NCBI RefSeq assembly: GCF_022271405.1
Contig: NZ_JAJNAL010000007.1
Location: forward strand, 1-64,000
Direction of reading: 5' to 3'
DNA from: Rhodopseudomonas infernalis
GTDB lineage: Bacteria; Pseudomonadota; Alphaproteobacteria; Rhizobiales; Xanthobacteraceae
DNA: 64,000 nucleotides
In this document: one piece after another, positions 42,192 to 51,500 of the stretch
Layout of the letters: every line of letters begins with the position of its first letter
Numbering within the stretch: position 1 is the first letter of the stretch
Notes under the pieces: model-generated
Told to the model about the DNA's origin: nothing
Seen by the model: only the letters and a program-made list of their open reading frames with translations
Database searches by the model: none
Made by a program: the position numbers and the translations under genes

Positions 42192-44075
42192 ATGGCTGAT
42201 GCCCCGGTCTCCGAACTGACGGCTGCCGAGCCGCTGGTGCTGCCGACGCGCCGATCGCTGATCGGCACGTTGGAGGCCGGGCTCGGCCGGCTGGTCGAAA
42301 TCCCCGCGGCCATTCTGGTGGTCGCGGAGATCGTCGTGCTGTTTGCCGGCGTGGTGTCGCGCTACGTGTTTCACAGCCCGCTGATCTGGTCGGACGAGCT
42401 CGCCTCGATCCTGTTCCTGTGGCTGGCGATGTTCGGCGCGGCGGTCGCATTCCGCCGCGGCGAGCACATGCGGATGACCGCGCTGGTGGCAAAAGCGACG
42501 CCGCGGAGCCGGGCGTTTCTCGACCTGGTGGCGATCTGCGCCGCGCTGGCATTCCTGCTGCTGATCGCGGCGCCGGCCACCGAATACGCCTACGAGGAAA
42601 GCTACATCACGACGCCGGCGCTGTCGCTCGCCAACAGCTGGCGCGCCGCGGCGCTGCCGGTCGGCACCGGGCTGATGGCGGTGTTCGCGCTGCTGCGGCT
42701 GATCCGGTTCGGCGACTGGCGGCTGGTCGGGACAGCCGCCCTCACCGTCGCGCTGCTGATCGGCGTCTTCTGGCTGGCGCAGCCGCTGTTCAAGCCGCTC
42801 GGCAACATCAATCTGCTGATCTTCTTCGTCGGCGTCGCCGGGCTGTGCGTGTTCGCCGGCGTGCCGATCGCGTTCGGATTCGGCCTGTCGATCTACGGCT
42901 ATCTGGCGCTGACGACGCGGACGCCGCTGATGGTGCTGGTCGGCCGGATGGACGAGGGCATGAGCCACCTGATCCTGCTGTCCGTGCCGCTGTTCGTCTT
43001 CCTCGGCCTGCTGATCGAGATGACCGGGATGGCGCGGGCGATGGTGGCGTTTCTCGCCAGCCTGCTCGGCCATGTCCGCGGCGGCCTGCACTACGTGCTG
43101 GTCGGCGCGATGTATCTGGTGTCCGGCATTTCCGGCTCCAAGGCTGCCGACATGGCGGCCGTCGCGCCGGTGCTGTTTCCGGAGATGAAGGAGCGCGGCG
43201 CGAAGCCGGGCGATCTCGTCGCCCTGCTCTCCGCGACCGGCGCACAGACCGAAACCATCCCGCCGAGCCTGGTGCTGATCACCATCGGTTCGGTCACCGG
43301 CGTGTCGATCTCGGCGCTGTTCACCGGCGGCCTGCTGCCCGGCGTGGTGCTGGCGATCACGCTGTCGACGCTGGTGTGGTGGCGCTATCGCGACGAGGAT
43401 CTCAGCCACATCAAGCGCGCCAGCCGCGCCCAGATCGGCAAACTGCTGATCATCGCCCTGCCCGCATTGGCACTGCCGTTCGTGATCCGCGCGGCCGTGG
43501 TCGAAGGCGTCGCCACCGCCACCGAGGTCTCGACCATCGGGATTGTCTATGCGGTGCTGGCCGGCCTGCTGATCTATCGCAAGTTCGACTTCAAGCGGCT
43601 GCTGCCGATGCTGATCGAGACCGCGGCGCTGTCCGGTGCGATCCTGCTGATCATCGGCACCGCCACCGGCATGGCCTGGGGCCTGACGCAGTCCGGGTTC
43701 TCCCGGTCGCTGGCGACGGCGATGACCGGCCTGCCCGGCGGCCCGCCGACCTTCCTGGCGGTGTCGATCGTCGCTTTCGTGATCCTCGGCAGCGTGCTCG
43801 AAGGTATTCCGGCGATCGTGCTGTTCGGCCCGCTGCTGTTTCCGATCGCCCGCGCCGTCGGCATTCACGAGGTGCATTATGCGATGGTCGTGATCCTGGC
43901 GATGGGCATCGGATTGTTCGCACCGCCGTTCGGCGTCGGCTATTATGCGGCCTGTGCGATCGGCCGGGTCGATCCGGCCGAGGGCGTGCGCCCGATCTGG
44001 GGTTATCTGCTGGCGCTGATGGTCGGCCTGATCATCGTCGCGGCGGTGCCGTGGATTTCGATCGGATTTCTGTAG
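42192..44075 (+). CDS. Fused TRAP transporter permease DctQM
   Basis: 627 aa. Residues 1 to about 185 form the small DctQ-type subunit (four helices; VSRYVFHSPLIWSDELASILFLWLAM region). The rest is the DctM-type subunit with about 12 helices (GVPIAFGFGLSIYGYLAL, then VGAMYLVSGISGSKAADMAAVAPVL, and a C-terminal IGLFAPPFGVGYYAAC). The Q-M fusion is common in TRAP systems. It uses the sodium or proton gradient to import the DctP-bound acid. It follows dctP by six bases. Confidence 0.92.
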   Translation: MADAPVSELTAAEPLVLPTRRSLIGTLEAGLGRLVEIPAAILVVAEIVVLFAGVVSRYVFHSPLIWSDELASILFLWLAMFGAAVAFRRGEHMRMTALVAKATPRSRAFLDLVAICAALAFLLLIAAPATEYAYEESYITTPALSLANSWRAAALPVGTGLMAVFALLRLIRFGDWRLVGTAALTVALLIGVFWLAQPLFKPLGNINLLIFFVGVAGLCVFAGVPIAFGFGLSIYGYLALTTRTPLMVLVGRMDEGMSHLILLSVPLFVFLGLLIEMTGMARAMVAFLASLLGHVRGGLHYVLVGAMYLVSGISGSKAADMAAVAPVLFPEMKERGAKPGDLVALLSATGAQTETIPPSLVLITIGSVTGVSISALFTGGLLPGVVLAITLSTLVWWRYRDEDLSHIKRASRAQIGKLLIIALPALALPFVIRAAVVEGVATATEVSTIGIVYAVLAGLLIYRKFDFKRLLPMLIETAALSGAILLIIGTATGMAWGLTQSGFSRSLATAMTGLPGGPPTFLAVSIVAFVILGSVLEGIPAIVLFGPLLFPIARAVGIHEVHYAMVVILAMGIGLFAPPFGVGYYAACAIGRVDPAEGVRPIWGYLLALMVGLIIVAAVPWISIGFL

Positions 44076-44125
44076 CGGCGTCGCGGGCTCGGACGGAGCG
44101 ACGCCACGTCAAGTGAGAGGTGGTC

Positions 44126-45775
44126 ATGAGCGCTCCCCAGGGTCATTACAGCATCGGGCTCGACAAGACGCCGGCCAACTACGTGCCGCTGTCGCCGCTG
44201 AGCTTTCTCGAGCGCTCCGCCAACGTCTATCCGGACCTCACCAGCGTGGTCTATGAGGGGCGGCACTACACCTGGAAGGAAACCCGCGCGCGCTGCCGGC
44301 GCTTCGCCTCGTGGCTGGTGCGCAGCGGCATCGGCCGCGGCGACACCGTGGCGGTGATGCTGCCCAACGTGCCGGCGATGGTCGAGGCGCATTTCGCGGT
44401 GCCAATGGCCGGCGCGGTGCTGAACGCGCTGAATATCCGGCTCGACGCGCCGGCGATCGCGTTCCAGCTCGAGCACGGCGGCGCCAAGATCATTCTGGTC
44501 GATCCGGAATTTTCGGCCGTGATCGCCGAGGCACTGAAGCTGATGAAATCGCCGAAGCCGCTGGTGATCGACGTCGACGACAAGATGTTTCCCGGCAGCC
44601 ATCGCATCGGCGAACTCGAATACGAATACGCGGTCGCGTCCGGCGATCCGTCGTTCACCGGCGAGCGGCCGCAGGACGAGTGGGACGCGATCTCGCTCGG
44701 CTACACGTCCGGCACCACCGGCAATCCCAAGGGCGTGGTGACGCATCACCGCGGCGCTTATCTCAACGCCGTCAGCAACATCCTTGCGGCCAATCTCGGC
44801 GCCCATCCGGTGTATCTGTGGACGCTGCCGATGTTTCACTGCAACGGCTGGTGCTTCCCGTGGACGCTGGCCGCCGCCGCCGGCGTCAACGTCTGCCTGC
44901 GCAAGGTCGATCCGGCCAAGATCTTCGAACTGATCCCCAAGCACGGCGTCACCCACATGTGCGGCGCGCCGATCGTCTTCAATGCGCTGATCAACGCGCC
45001 GGACGCGCCGAAGGGCGCGGCTGCCAAGCCGGTCGTCGGCCTGATCGCGGGCGCGGCGCCGCCGGTGGCGGTGCTGGCCGGCGCCGAGACCATCGGCATC
45101 AAGCTGACCCACGTCTACGGCCTGACCGAAGTCTATGGCCCCGCCTCGGTCTGCGCCGAGCAGCCCGGCTGGGACGATCTCAGCGTCGCCGAGCGCGCCC
45201 AGCTCAAGCGCCGGCAGGGCGTGCCCTACCCACTGCAGGAAGCCGTCACCGTGCTCGATCCCGAGACGATGCGGGAAGTGCCGCGCGACGGCGAGACCAT
45301 CGGCGAGGTGATGTTCCGCGGCAACATCGTGATGAAGGGCTATCTCAAGAACGAGAAGGCCACCAAGGAAGCCCTCGCCGGCGGCTGGTTTCACACCGGC
45401 GACCTCGGCGTGCTCGACGCCGAAGGCTACGTCATCATCAAGGACCGCTCCAAGGACATCATCATCTCCGGCGGCGAGAACGTCTCCTCGGTCGAGGTCG
45501 AGGACGTGCTATACAAACACCCCGCGATCCTGTTCGCCGCCGTGGTTGCCAAGCCCGATCCGAAATGGGGCGAAGTCCCCTGCGCCTTCGTCGAGCTGAA
45601 GGATGGTGCGAACGCCTCGGAGGCCGAGATCATCGCCTACTGCCGCGAACACCTCCCCGGCTTCAAGACCCCGAAGACCATCGTGTTCTCGGCGATCCCC
45701 AAGACCTCGACCGGCAAGATCCAGAAATTCATGCTGCGCGATCAGGTGAAGTCGGCGAAGGCGATCAGCGAGTAG
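44126..45775 (+). CDS. AMP-forming acyl-CoA synthetase
   Basis: 549 aa ANL-superfamily ligase. The P-loop YTSGTTGNPKGV is at about residues 193-204, followed by TLPMFHCNGWCFPW, YGLTEVYGPASVC, the GWFHTGDLG hinge region, and the C-terminal catalytic Lys in KTSTGKIQKF. It resembles medium-chain or methylthiopropionate-CoA ligases. Encoded 50 bases after the TRAP permease, it probably activates the imported carboxylate. ATG at 44126 follows GAGAGG at five bases. Confidence 0.88.
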   Translation: MSAPQGHYSIGLDKTPANYVPLSPLSFLERSANVYPDLTSVVYEGRHYTWKETRARCRRFASWLVRSGIGRGDTVAVMLPNVPAMVEAHFAVPMAGAVLNALNIRLDAPAIAFQLEHGGAKIILVDPEFSAVIAEALKLMKSPKPLVIDVDDKMFPGSHRIGELEYEYAVASGDPSFTGERPQDEWDAISLGYTSGTTGNPKGVVTHHRGAYLNAVSNILAANLGAHPVYLWTLPMFHCNGWCFPWTLAAAAGVNVCLRKVDPAKIFELIPKHGVTHMCGAPIVFNALINAPDAPKGAAAKPVVGLIAGAAPPVAVLAGAETIGIKLTHVYGLTEVYGPASVCAEQPGWDDLSVAERAQLKRRQGVPYPLQEAVTVLDPETMREVPRDGETIGEVMFRGNIVMKGYLKNEKATKEALAGGWFHTGDLGVLDAEGYVIIKDRSKDIIISGGENVSSVEVEDVLYKHPAILFAAVVAKPDPKWGEVPCAFVELKDGANASEAEIIAYCREHLPGFKTPKTIVFSAIPKTSTGKIQKFMLRDQVKSAKAISE

Positions 45776-45867
45776 TACGGGCGGTCGCCCTGCCCCGCTG
45801 GCGCTGAGTGCGGCAGCGTGCTGACGGCGCTTCGTAGCAGTGAAGTCGTATAGTCGATGACGCGCGC

Positions 45868-46012
45868 CGTCATTCCGGGGCGCGCCATCGGACGGCCTCC
45901 AGCGGCCGATGGTGCGAACCCGGAATCTCGAAATTGGTGCGCGAGGCGTCGGCCGCGCTGTGCCCGTGGCAGATTCCGGGTTCGCTCGCTGCGCTCGCGC
46001 CCCGGAATGACG
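45868..46012. repeat. Long intergenic repeat, copy 1
   Basis: 145 bases that start CGTCATTCCGGGGCGCG and end with the complementary CGCGCCCCGGAATGACG, so the ends pair. The interior (GGCGTCGGCCGCGCTGTGCC and surroundings) is shared with copy 2. Compared with copy 2 it carries about 27 extra bases near the left end. Confidence 0.8.
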
Positions 46013-46125
46013 GGGCTGAGGTGGTGGCGCGATTGAAATGTGGCACGACCTGAAATCGAAACGTGCTCGACTTCGAACTCGTGAAGTTGCGTCGAGGATC
46101 GCACTTCCATCCTCTCAACCCGCAC

Positions 46126-46243
46126 CGTCGTTCCGGGGCGCGAAGCGAACCCGGAACCTCGAGGTTGGTGTGCGAGGCATCGGCCGCGCTGTGCCTGTGG
46201 CAGATTTCGGGTTCGCTCGCTGCGCTCGCGCCCCGGAATGACG
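46126..46243. repeat. Long intergenic repeat, copy 2
   Basis: 118 bases, same order as copy 1 and about 90 percent identical over the shared part by eye. It has the same terminal inverted arms. It lies 27 bases before the 3' end of the EAL-domain gene. The bases between and around the copies (45776-45867 and 46013-46125) show no gene. Confidence 0.8.
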
Positions 46244-46269
46244 AGGCCAATGGTGTGGTGGCTGCCCGC

Positions 46270-48006
46270 TCAGGCCCGTTTGCCCTGCCTGCCAAGGTCG
46301 GCTGGTCCACGGTCGGCATGCTCCATGCGATGATGCTGCATGCGGAGTTGGGCGAGGCCGACGGCGCGTCCGAGGTCGTTGGCCGGCACCGGCCGTGCAA
46401 AGTAGTAGCCCTGGAACGTCGAGCAGCCCCGCGTCAACAGGTGCCGCACCTCCTCCTCGCGTTCCGCGCCTTCGGCCAGCACGTTGATGCCGAGGCCCCG
46501 TGACAGCGCAATCAGCGCGTCGCAGATCGCCTGGCTCTCGCCCGAGCTGTCGACGTGATGGACGAACTCGCGATCGATCTTGAGCTTGTTGAACGGCAAT
46601 TTGCGCAGATAGCTCATGCTGGCGTAGCCGGTGCCGAAATCGTCCAGCGCGATGCCGACGCCGAGATCGCGGAGCGCCGTGAAGACCCGGCGGGTGTGCG
46701 CATGGTCGGCCATCGCCGCCGTCTCGGTCAGCTCGATCTCCAGCCGGTCGGGGCTGATCCCGGCGGCCTCGATCGCGCCGCGCACATGCGGGACCAGATC
46801 CTTGTCGAGAAACTGCCGGGCCGACAGATTCACCGCGAGGCGGATGTCGCCGAGTTCGGAGCGCGCCCACTCCCGGATCTGCGTGCATGCGCGCGACAAC
46901 ATCCACAGGCCGATCGGCCGGATCAGGTCGGTGGCTTCGGCGAGCGGAATGAACTCGGCCGGCGAAACCATGCCCCGCTCAGGATGGTGCCAGCGCAGCA
47001 GCGCTTCGGCGCCGACCACGCTGTGGCTGTCGAGATCGACGATCGGCTGATAGTTCAGATCGAGCTGGCCGTCCGGCAATGCGCGACGCAGATCATGCTC
47101 CAGTTCGAAGCGCGACCGCGCGGCCCTTGTCGCTGCCGCCGAGTGCAGCACCAGCGGCATCGCCGGGCCACTCTGGGTCGCCGCGGCCGCAGCCGCGTCG
47201 AGCAGATTCTCGGCGCTGGCGCCGTCGGCCGGATGGAACGCGAGGCCGGATTGCAGAAACGGGTCGAGCACGATGCCGCCGAGCGCAAACTCACCGGACG
47301 ACGACTTGACCACGTCGCGAATACGGAATCCCAGTGCCGCCTGGCTGTCAGCATTGGTGTCCGTCGTCCCCAGGATCGCCAGTTCGGCGCGGCCCGGGCG
47401 CGCGAGCATCTTGCCCTCAGCGACGAACGAGCCGAGCCGCCGGGCCAGGATCGCCATCGCGCGTTCGGCGGCGCTGTTACCATAGGCGTTCGTGACGCGC
47501 GCATGATCGGCGAAGCGGACCACCGCCAAGGCCACGCCGGAGCCCTGCTCGATTGCCTGGGCGGTCGACGCAAGCAACTGCCGGCGGTTGGGTAGCCCGG
47601 TCGCTTCGTCGACGTGTTCGAGGCGGTCGAGCGTGGTTTCGAGATGGTCGATCGTCTCGGCCGCGCAGGCCATCAGCCGGCCGGCCTCGTCGGTGTAGTG
47701 GCGCGGCAGCTTGCCGAGGTTGCGGTCGCAGCGGAAGCCCTCGAGCGCCTGCGCGGTCAGCAGCACCGGGCTTAACAACTTGCTCAGCACGAACAGAGTG
47801 AGGCCGCTTCCGAGCAGCGTCGCCAGCAGCGTCACTACCAGGGTGTCGACGAACTCTCCCCAATGTTCGGCGTTGAGGGCGGCGATATAGAGCACGACGA
47901 CGACCAGCGGAACGTGGATGCCGAGGAAAGCGACCAGCATGATCTTCAGCCGGTAGCTCAATGCACCTAATCGAGACATCTGATCGTATAGCCAAAGGTC
48001 AGGCAC
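46270..48006 (-). CDS. Membrane protein with degenerate GGDEF and intact EAL domain
   Basis: 578 aa. Two transmembrane helices (within the first about 75 residues) precede a HAMP-like linker. The GGDEF domain keeps DEATGLPNRRQL but the GGDEF loop reads RPGRAEL, so it should not make c-di-GMP. The EAL domain (last about 260 residues) keeps AEALLRW, NLSARQF, ELTET, DDFGTGYAS and QGYYFARP, so phosphodiesterase activity is expected. GTG at 48006 has GGAGG five bases upstream; GTG 48024 and ATG 47979 are alternatives. Confidence 0.85.
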   Translation of the reverse strand: MPDLWLYDQMSRLGALSYRLKIMLVAFLGIHVPLVVVVLYIAALNAEHWGEFVDTLVVTLLATLLGSGLTLFVLSKLLSPVLLTAQALEGFRCDRNLGKLPRHYTDEAGRLMACAAETIDHLETTLDRLEHVDEATGLPNRRQLLASTAQAIEQGSGVALAVVRFADHARVTNAYGNSAAERAMAILARRLGSFVAEGKMLARPGRAELAILGTTDTNADSQAALGFRIRDVVKSSSGEFALGGIVLDPFLQSGLAFHPADGASAENLLDAAAAAATQSGPAMPLVLHSAAATRAARSRFELEHDLRRALPDGQLDLNYQPIVDLDSHSVVGAEALLRWHHPERGMVSPAEFIPLAEATDLIRPIGLWMLSRACTQIREWARSELGDIRLAVNLSARQFLDKDLVPHVRGAIEAAGISPDRLEIELTETAAMADHAHTRRVFTALRDLGVGIALDDFGTGYASMSYLRKLPFNKLKIDREFVHHVDSSGESQAICDALIALSRGLGINVLAEGAEREEEVRHLLTRGCSTFQGYYFARPVPANDLGRAVGLAQLRMQHHRMEHADRGPADLGRQGKRA

Positions 48007-48103
48007 ACCGGCCTCCGTGCACACTACGCATCTCGCTTAGTATGCAGGGACAATGTATTAGCAAAGTCCGAATGACGTGTGTGCAACCCGCGCACCGCGC
48101 CGA

Positions 48104-48124
48104 CGTACCACGCTTCGTGGTACG
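48104..48124. repeat. Short perfect hairpin between the MBL hydrolase and the EAL gene
   Basis: CGTACCACG-CTT-CGTGGTACG forms nine base pairs around a three-base loop, with CCGA/TCGG just outside. It lies after the MBL gene (minus strand). No T-run follows on either strand, so termination is possible but not shown. Confidence 0.5.
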
Positions 48125-48262
48125 CGAGGTCGGCGGATAAAGCTCGTACTACGCGAAAAGGCTCTTGAATCAACATCAAATGATCAACCGGGAACTACGC
48201 GTGTGGTTCCTTCCAGGAACCCCCATGCCGCATTCTCACGGTGTCATTCCGCGACCCAGAGG

Positions 48263-49063
48263 TCAGCCCACAACTTCCAGTCGCATTCCGTCGAACCCTG
48301 GTACGACACCCGCCGGTAGCTCTTTGCGCAGCGTCTCGTAGTCGATGTCGGCGTGCATGTTGGTAATCACCGCGCGCTTCGGCTTGAAGCGATCGACCCA
48401 TTTCAGCGCGGCTTCGATGTTGAAGTGGCTGCCGTGGTGCTTGTAGCGCAGGCCGTCGATGATCCAGAGGTCGAGGCCTTCGAGACGCGGAAAGCTGTCG
48501 GCCGGAATGTCGTGCACGTCAGGCGTGTAGGCGGCGCTGCCGATGCGATAGCCGAGCGCCGGGATGTCACCGTGCTGGACCAGGAACGGCGCCAGCGTCA
48601 GCTCGCCGCCTGCCCCTGCGATGCTGCGGGTTTCGCCGGCCTCGATCGAATGCGCATCCAGGATCGGCGGATAGGAGCTGCCGGGGGGCGTCTCGAAACA
48701 ATAGGCGAAGCGCAGCAGCACGTGATCGGCGGTCGACTTGTTGAGATAGACCGGAATGCGCCGCCGCATCGCCATCACCACCGAACGCAGATCGTCGATG
48801 CCGTGGGTCTGGTCGGCGTGCTCGTGGGTGAGGAAGACGGCGTCGAGATGATCGACGTCGGCGTCGATCAGTTGCTCGCGCAGATCCGGCGAGGTGTCGA
48901 TCAGCACACGGGTGATACCGTCCGGCGTGACGCGCTCGGCGAGCAGCGAGCAGCGGCGACGACGGTTCTTCGGGTTGGACGGATCGGCGGCGCCCCAGCC
49001 GAGTGCGGGGCGTGGTACGCCGGCGGACGAACCCGAGCCGAGGATGGTGAGCGTCAGCGTCAT
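48263..49063 (-). CDS. MBL-fold metallo-hydrolase (PhnP-like)
   Basis: 266 aa. The metal site HEHADQTHG (His80, His82, Asp84, His87) sits after an N-terminal GSGSSAGVPRPALGWG loop, which is typical of the PhnP-like phosphodiesterase group. Additional His/Asp ligands occur in VQHGDIPALGYRI and ITNMHADIDY. It ends the tmk-holB-metG-tatD run, 22 bases after tatD, a position shared by many alphaproteobacteria. Confidence 0.9.
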   Translation of the reverse strand: MTLTLTILGSGSSAGVPRPALGWGAADPSNPKNRRRRCSLLAERVTPDGITRVLIDTSPDLREQLIDADVDHLDAVFLTHEHADQTHGIDDLRSVVMAMRRRIPVYLNKSTADHVLLRFAYCFETPPGSSYPPILDAHSIEAGETRSIAGAGGELTLAPFLVQHGDIPALGYRIGSAAYTPDVHDIPADSFPRLEGLDLWIIDGLRYKHHGSHFNIEAALKWVDRFKPKRAVITNMHADIDYETLRKELPAGVVPGFDGMRLEVVG

Positions 49064-49085
49064 GCGGCCTCCGTCGCGGAATGGA

Positions 49086-49874
49086 TCAGGCGGCGGCGGG
49101 CGCCGGCACCTTGCCGAACAGGCGGAAGAAGTTCTCGGTCGTCTGCCGTGCGATCTCGTCCGGCGTCACGCCGCGGACCTCGGCCAGCACCTTGGCGGTC
49201 TCGACCACATAGGCCGGCTCGTTGCGCTTGCCGCGATATTTGCCGGGCGCCAGATACGGCGAGTCGGTCTCGACCAGCACGCGGTCGGCCGGCAGTTCGG
49301 CGGCGAGGTCGCGCAGCGCCTGCGATTTCTTGAAGGTCAGGATGCCGGTGAAGCCGATCAGCAGGCCGAGATCGATCGCCTGCAGCGCGAGGTCGCGGCC
49401 GCCGGTGTAGCAATGCAGCACCGCGCGAAACGCGCCCTTGCCCATCTCGTCTTCGAGGATGCGGCCGCAATTCTCGTCCGCCTCGCGGGTGTGGATCACA
49501 AGCGGCAGTCCGGTTTCGCGCGCCGCGGCGATGTGGGTGCGGAAGCCCCGCTCCTGCGCATCGCGCGAGCCGTGCTCGTAGAAGTAATCGAGCCCCGCCT
49601 CGCCGAACGCCACCACTTTCGGATGCTGCGCCAGCTTGACCAGCTCGTCGGCGCTGATGCCGTCTTCTTCGTCGGCCTGGTGCGGATGGGTGCCGACCGA
49701 GCAATAGACGTTCGGGAAGCGGTCAGCGATCGCCAGCAGCTCCGGAAGCCGCTTGACCCGAGTCGAGATAGTTACCATCCGCCCCACCCCGCTCGCCTCG
49801 GCGCGGGCGACGATGCCGGCGAGATCTTCGGCAAAGTCGGGGAAGTCAAGATGGCAGTGGCTATCGATCAGCAT
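49086..49874 (-). CDS. tatD: TatD family metal-dependent hydrolase (DNase)
   Basis: 262 aa. The HxH metal pair is His6/His8 (DSHCHLDF). GEAGLDYF, VIHTREAD, LHCYTGG and ETDSPYLAP are the standard family motifs with all metal ligands. The ATG at 49874 is used instead of a longer frame because it lies one base after the metG stop and starts directly with the catalytic strand. Confidence 0.95.
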   Translation of the reverse strand: MLIDSHCHLDFPDFAEDLAGIVARAEASGVGRMVTISTRVKRLPELLAIADRFPNVYCSVGTHPHQADEEDGISADELVKLAQHPKVVAFGEAGLDYFYEHGSRDAQERGFRTHIAAARETGLPLVIHTREADENCGRILEDEMGKGAFRAVLHCYTGGRDLALQAIDLGLLIGFTGILTFKKSQALRDLAAELPADRVLVETDSPYLAPGKYRGKRNEPAYVVETAKVLAEVRGVTPDEIARQTTENFFRLFGKVPAPAAA

Positions 49875-49875
49875 G

Positions 49876-51420
49876 CTACGCAGTCGCCGGCTCGACATAG
49901 CGTGGGAAGATCGGCGCCGGCGCCAGCAGCGGCGTGCCCGGCACGATCCGCGTCGGCAGCGCCGCGAAGTCGCGCGCGTCCGCGGCGACGCCGAGGATGT
50001 CGAGCAGCTTCGCCGCCGAGCCCGGCATCACCGGCTGCGCCAGAATGCCGACCTGCCGGAGCACTTCGGCGGTGACGTACAGCACCGTCTTCTGCCGCGC
50101 CGGATCGGTCTTGGCGAGCGCCCACGGCGCTTCGCCGGCGAAGTAGCGGTTGGCTTCCGCCACCACCGCCCACACCGCGTTGAGCGCGTGATGGATCTGC
50201 TGCGTCGCCATCGCGCTGCGCGCCTGCGCGACCATGCCGTCGGCCATCGCCAGCATCGCCTTGTCGGCCTCGCTGAACTCGCCATGCGCCGGCACCTGGG
50301 CATCGCACTGCTTGGCCACCATGGTCAGCGAGCGCTGCGCCAGATTGCCGAGATCGTTGGCGAGGTCGGCGTTGATGCGGTTGACGATCGCCTCGTGATT
50401 GTAGCTGCCGTCGGAGCCGAACGGCACCTCGCGCAGGAAGAAGTAGCGCACCTGATCGACGCCGTACTGGTCGGCGAGATTGAACGGGTCGACGATGTTG
50501 CCGACCGACTTCGACATCTTCTCGCCCTTGTTGAACAGGAAGCCGTGGGCGTAGACGCGCTTCTGGATCGGAATGCCCGCCGACATCAGGAAAGCAGGCC
50601 AATACACCGCGTGGAAGCGGATGATGTCCTTGCCGATGACGTGGACGTCCGCCGGCCAGTAATGCCAGTTGGCGTCGCTCTCGTCGGGGAAGCCGACGCC
50701 GGTGATGTAGTTGGTCAGCGCGTCGACCCAGACATACATCACGTGCTCCGGATCGCCCGGCACCTTGACGCCCCAGTCGAACGTGGTGCGTGACACCGAC
50801 AGATCCTTCAGCCCGCCCTTGACGAAGCTGACCACCTCGTTGCGGCGCGCGTCGGGGCCGATGAAGTCCGGCTGGTCTTCGTACAGCTTGAGCAGCTTGT
50901 CCTGATAGGCCGACAGCTTGAAGAAGTAGCTCTTCTCCTCGACCCACTCCACCGGCGTGCCCTGTGGGCCGCGGCGCACCTGGTCGTCACCGACGACGGT
51001 CTCGTCCTCGGCGTAATAGGCCTCGTCGCGGACCGAGTACCAGCCGGCATAGCTGTCGAGATAGATGTCGCCATTGGCCTGCATCCGCTTCCAGATTTCC
51101 TGGACGGAGCGGTGATGCTGCTCTTCCGAGGTGCGGATGAAGCGGTCGTAGGAGATGCCGAAGCGGTCGTCCATGTCGCGGAAGCGGCCGGCATTGCGGG
51201 CGGCGAGCTCCGCCGGTGTCAGGCCTTCGCGCTGCGCGGTCTGGATCATCTTCAGACCATGCTCATCCGTGCCGGTCAGGAAGAACACGTCCTTGCCGTC
51301 GAGCCGCTGGAATCGCGCCAGCGCGTCGGTCGCGATCGCCTCATAGGCGTGGCCGATATGCGGCGCGCCGTTCGGATAGGAGATCGCCGTGGTGATGTAG
51401 AATGATTGTCGCTGCGCCAT
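49876..51420 (-). CDS. metG: Methionyl-tRNA synthetase
   Basis: 514 aa. The class I motifs are HIGH (residues 21-24) and KMSKS (about 300-304). The connective domain (about 115-160) has no CxxC knuckles, and the protein has a single Cys, so this is the zinc-free short form without the C-terminal dimer domain of E. coli MetG. The GTDEHG methionine pocket is intact. It lies between holB and tatD in the conserved operon. Confidence 0.96.
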   Translation of the reverse strand: MAQRQSFYITTAISYPNGAPHIGHAYEAIATDALARFQRLDGKDVFFLTGTDEHGLKMIQTAQREGLTPAELAARNAGRFRDMDDRFGISYDRFIRTSEEQHHRSVQEIWKRMQANGDIYLDSYAGWYSVRDEAYYAEDETVVGDDQVRRGPQGTPVEWVEEKSYFFKLSAYQDKLLKLYEDQPDFIGPDARRNEVVSFVKGGLKDLSVSRTTFDWGVKVPGDPEHVMYVWVDALTNYITGVGFPDESDANWHYWPADVHVIGKDIIRFHAVYWPAFLMSAGIPIQKRVYAHGFLFNKGEKMSKSVGNIVDPFNLADQYGVDQVRYFFLREVPFGSDGSYNHEAIVNRINADLANDLGNLAQRSLTMVAKQCDAQVPAHGEFSEADKAMLAMADGMVAQARSAMATQQIHHALNAVWAVVAEANRYFAGEAPWALAKTDPARQKTVLYVTAEVLRQVGILAQPVMPGSAAKLLDILGVAADARDFAALPTRIVPGTPLLAPAPIFPRYVEPATA

Positions 51421-51500
51421 GTGCGCGGCCGCCTTTCAATAGATCGATCGTTTGAGCGGCGGCGAGGACCATCAGCCGGCAGATCACGGCCGAAACGGCG

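Noticed and set aside
41430-43877. 815-residue open frame on the minus strand
   Set aside because: It lies opposite the TRAP genes and is built of His/Arg/Gln/Asp-rich low-complexity sequence, the usual antisense shadow of high-GC genes; no domain is recognisable.
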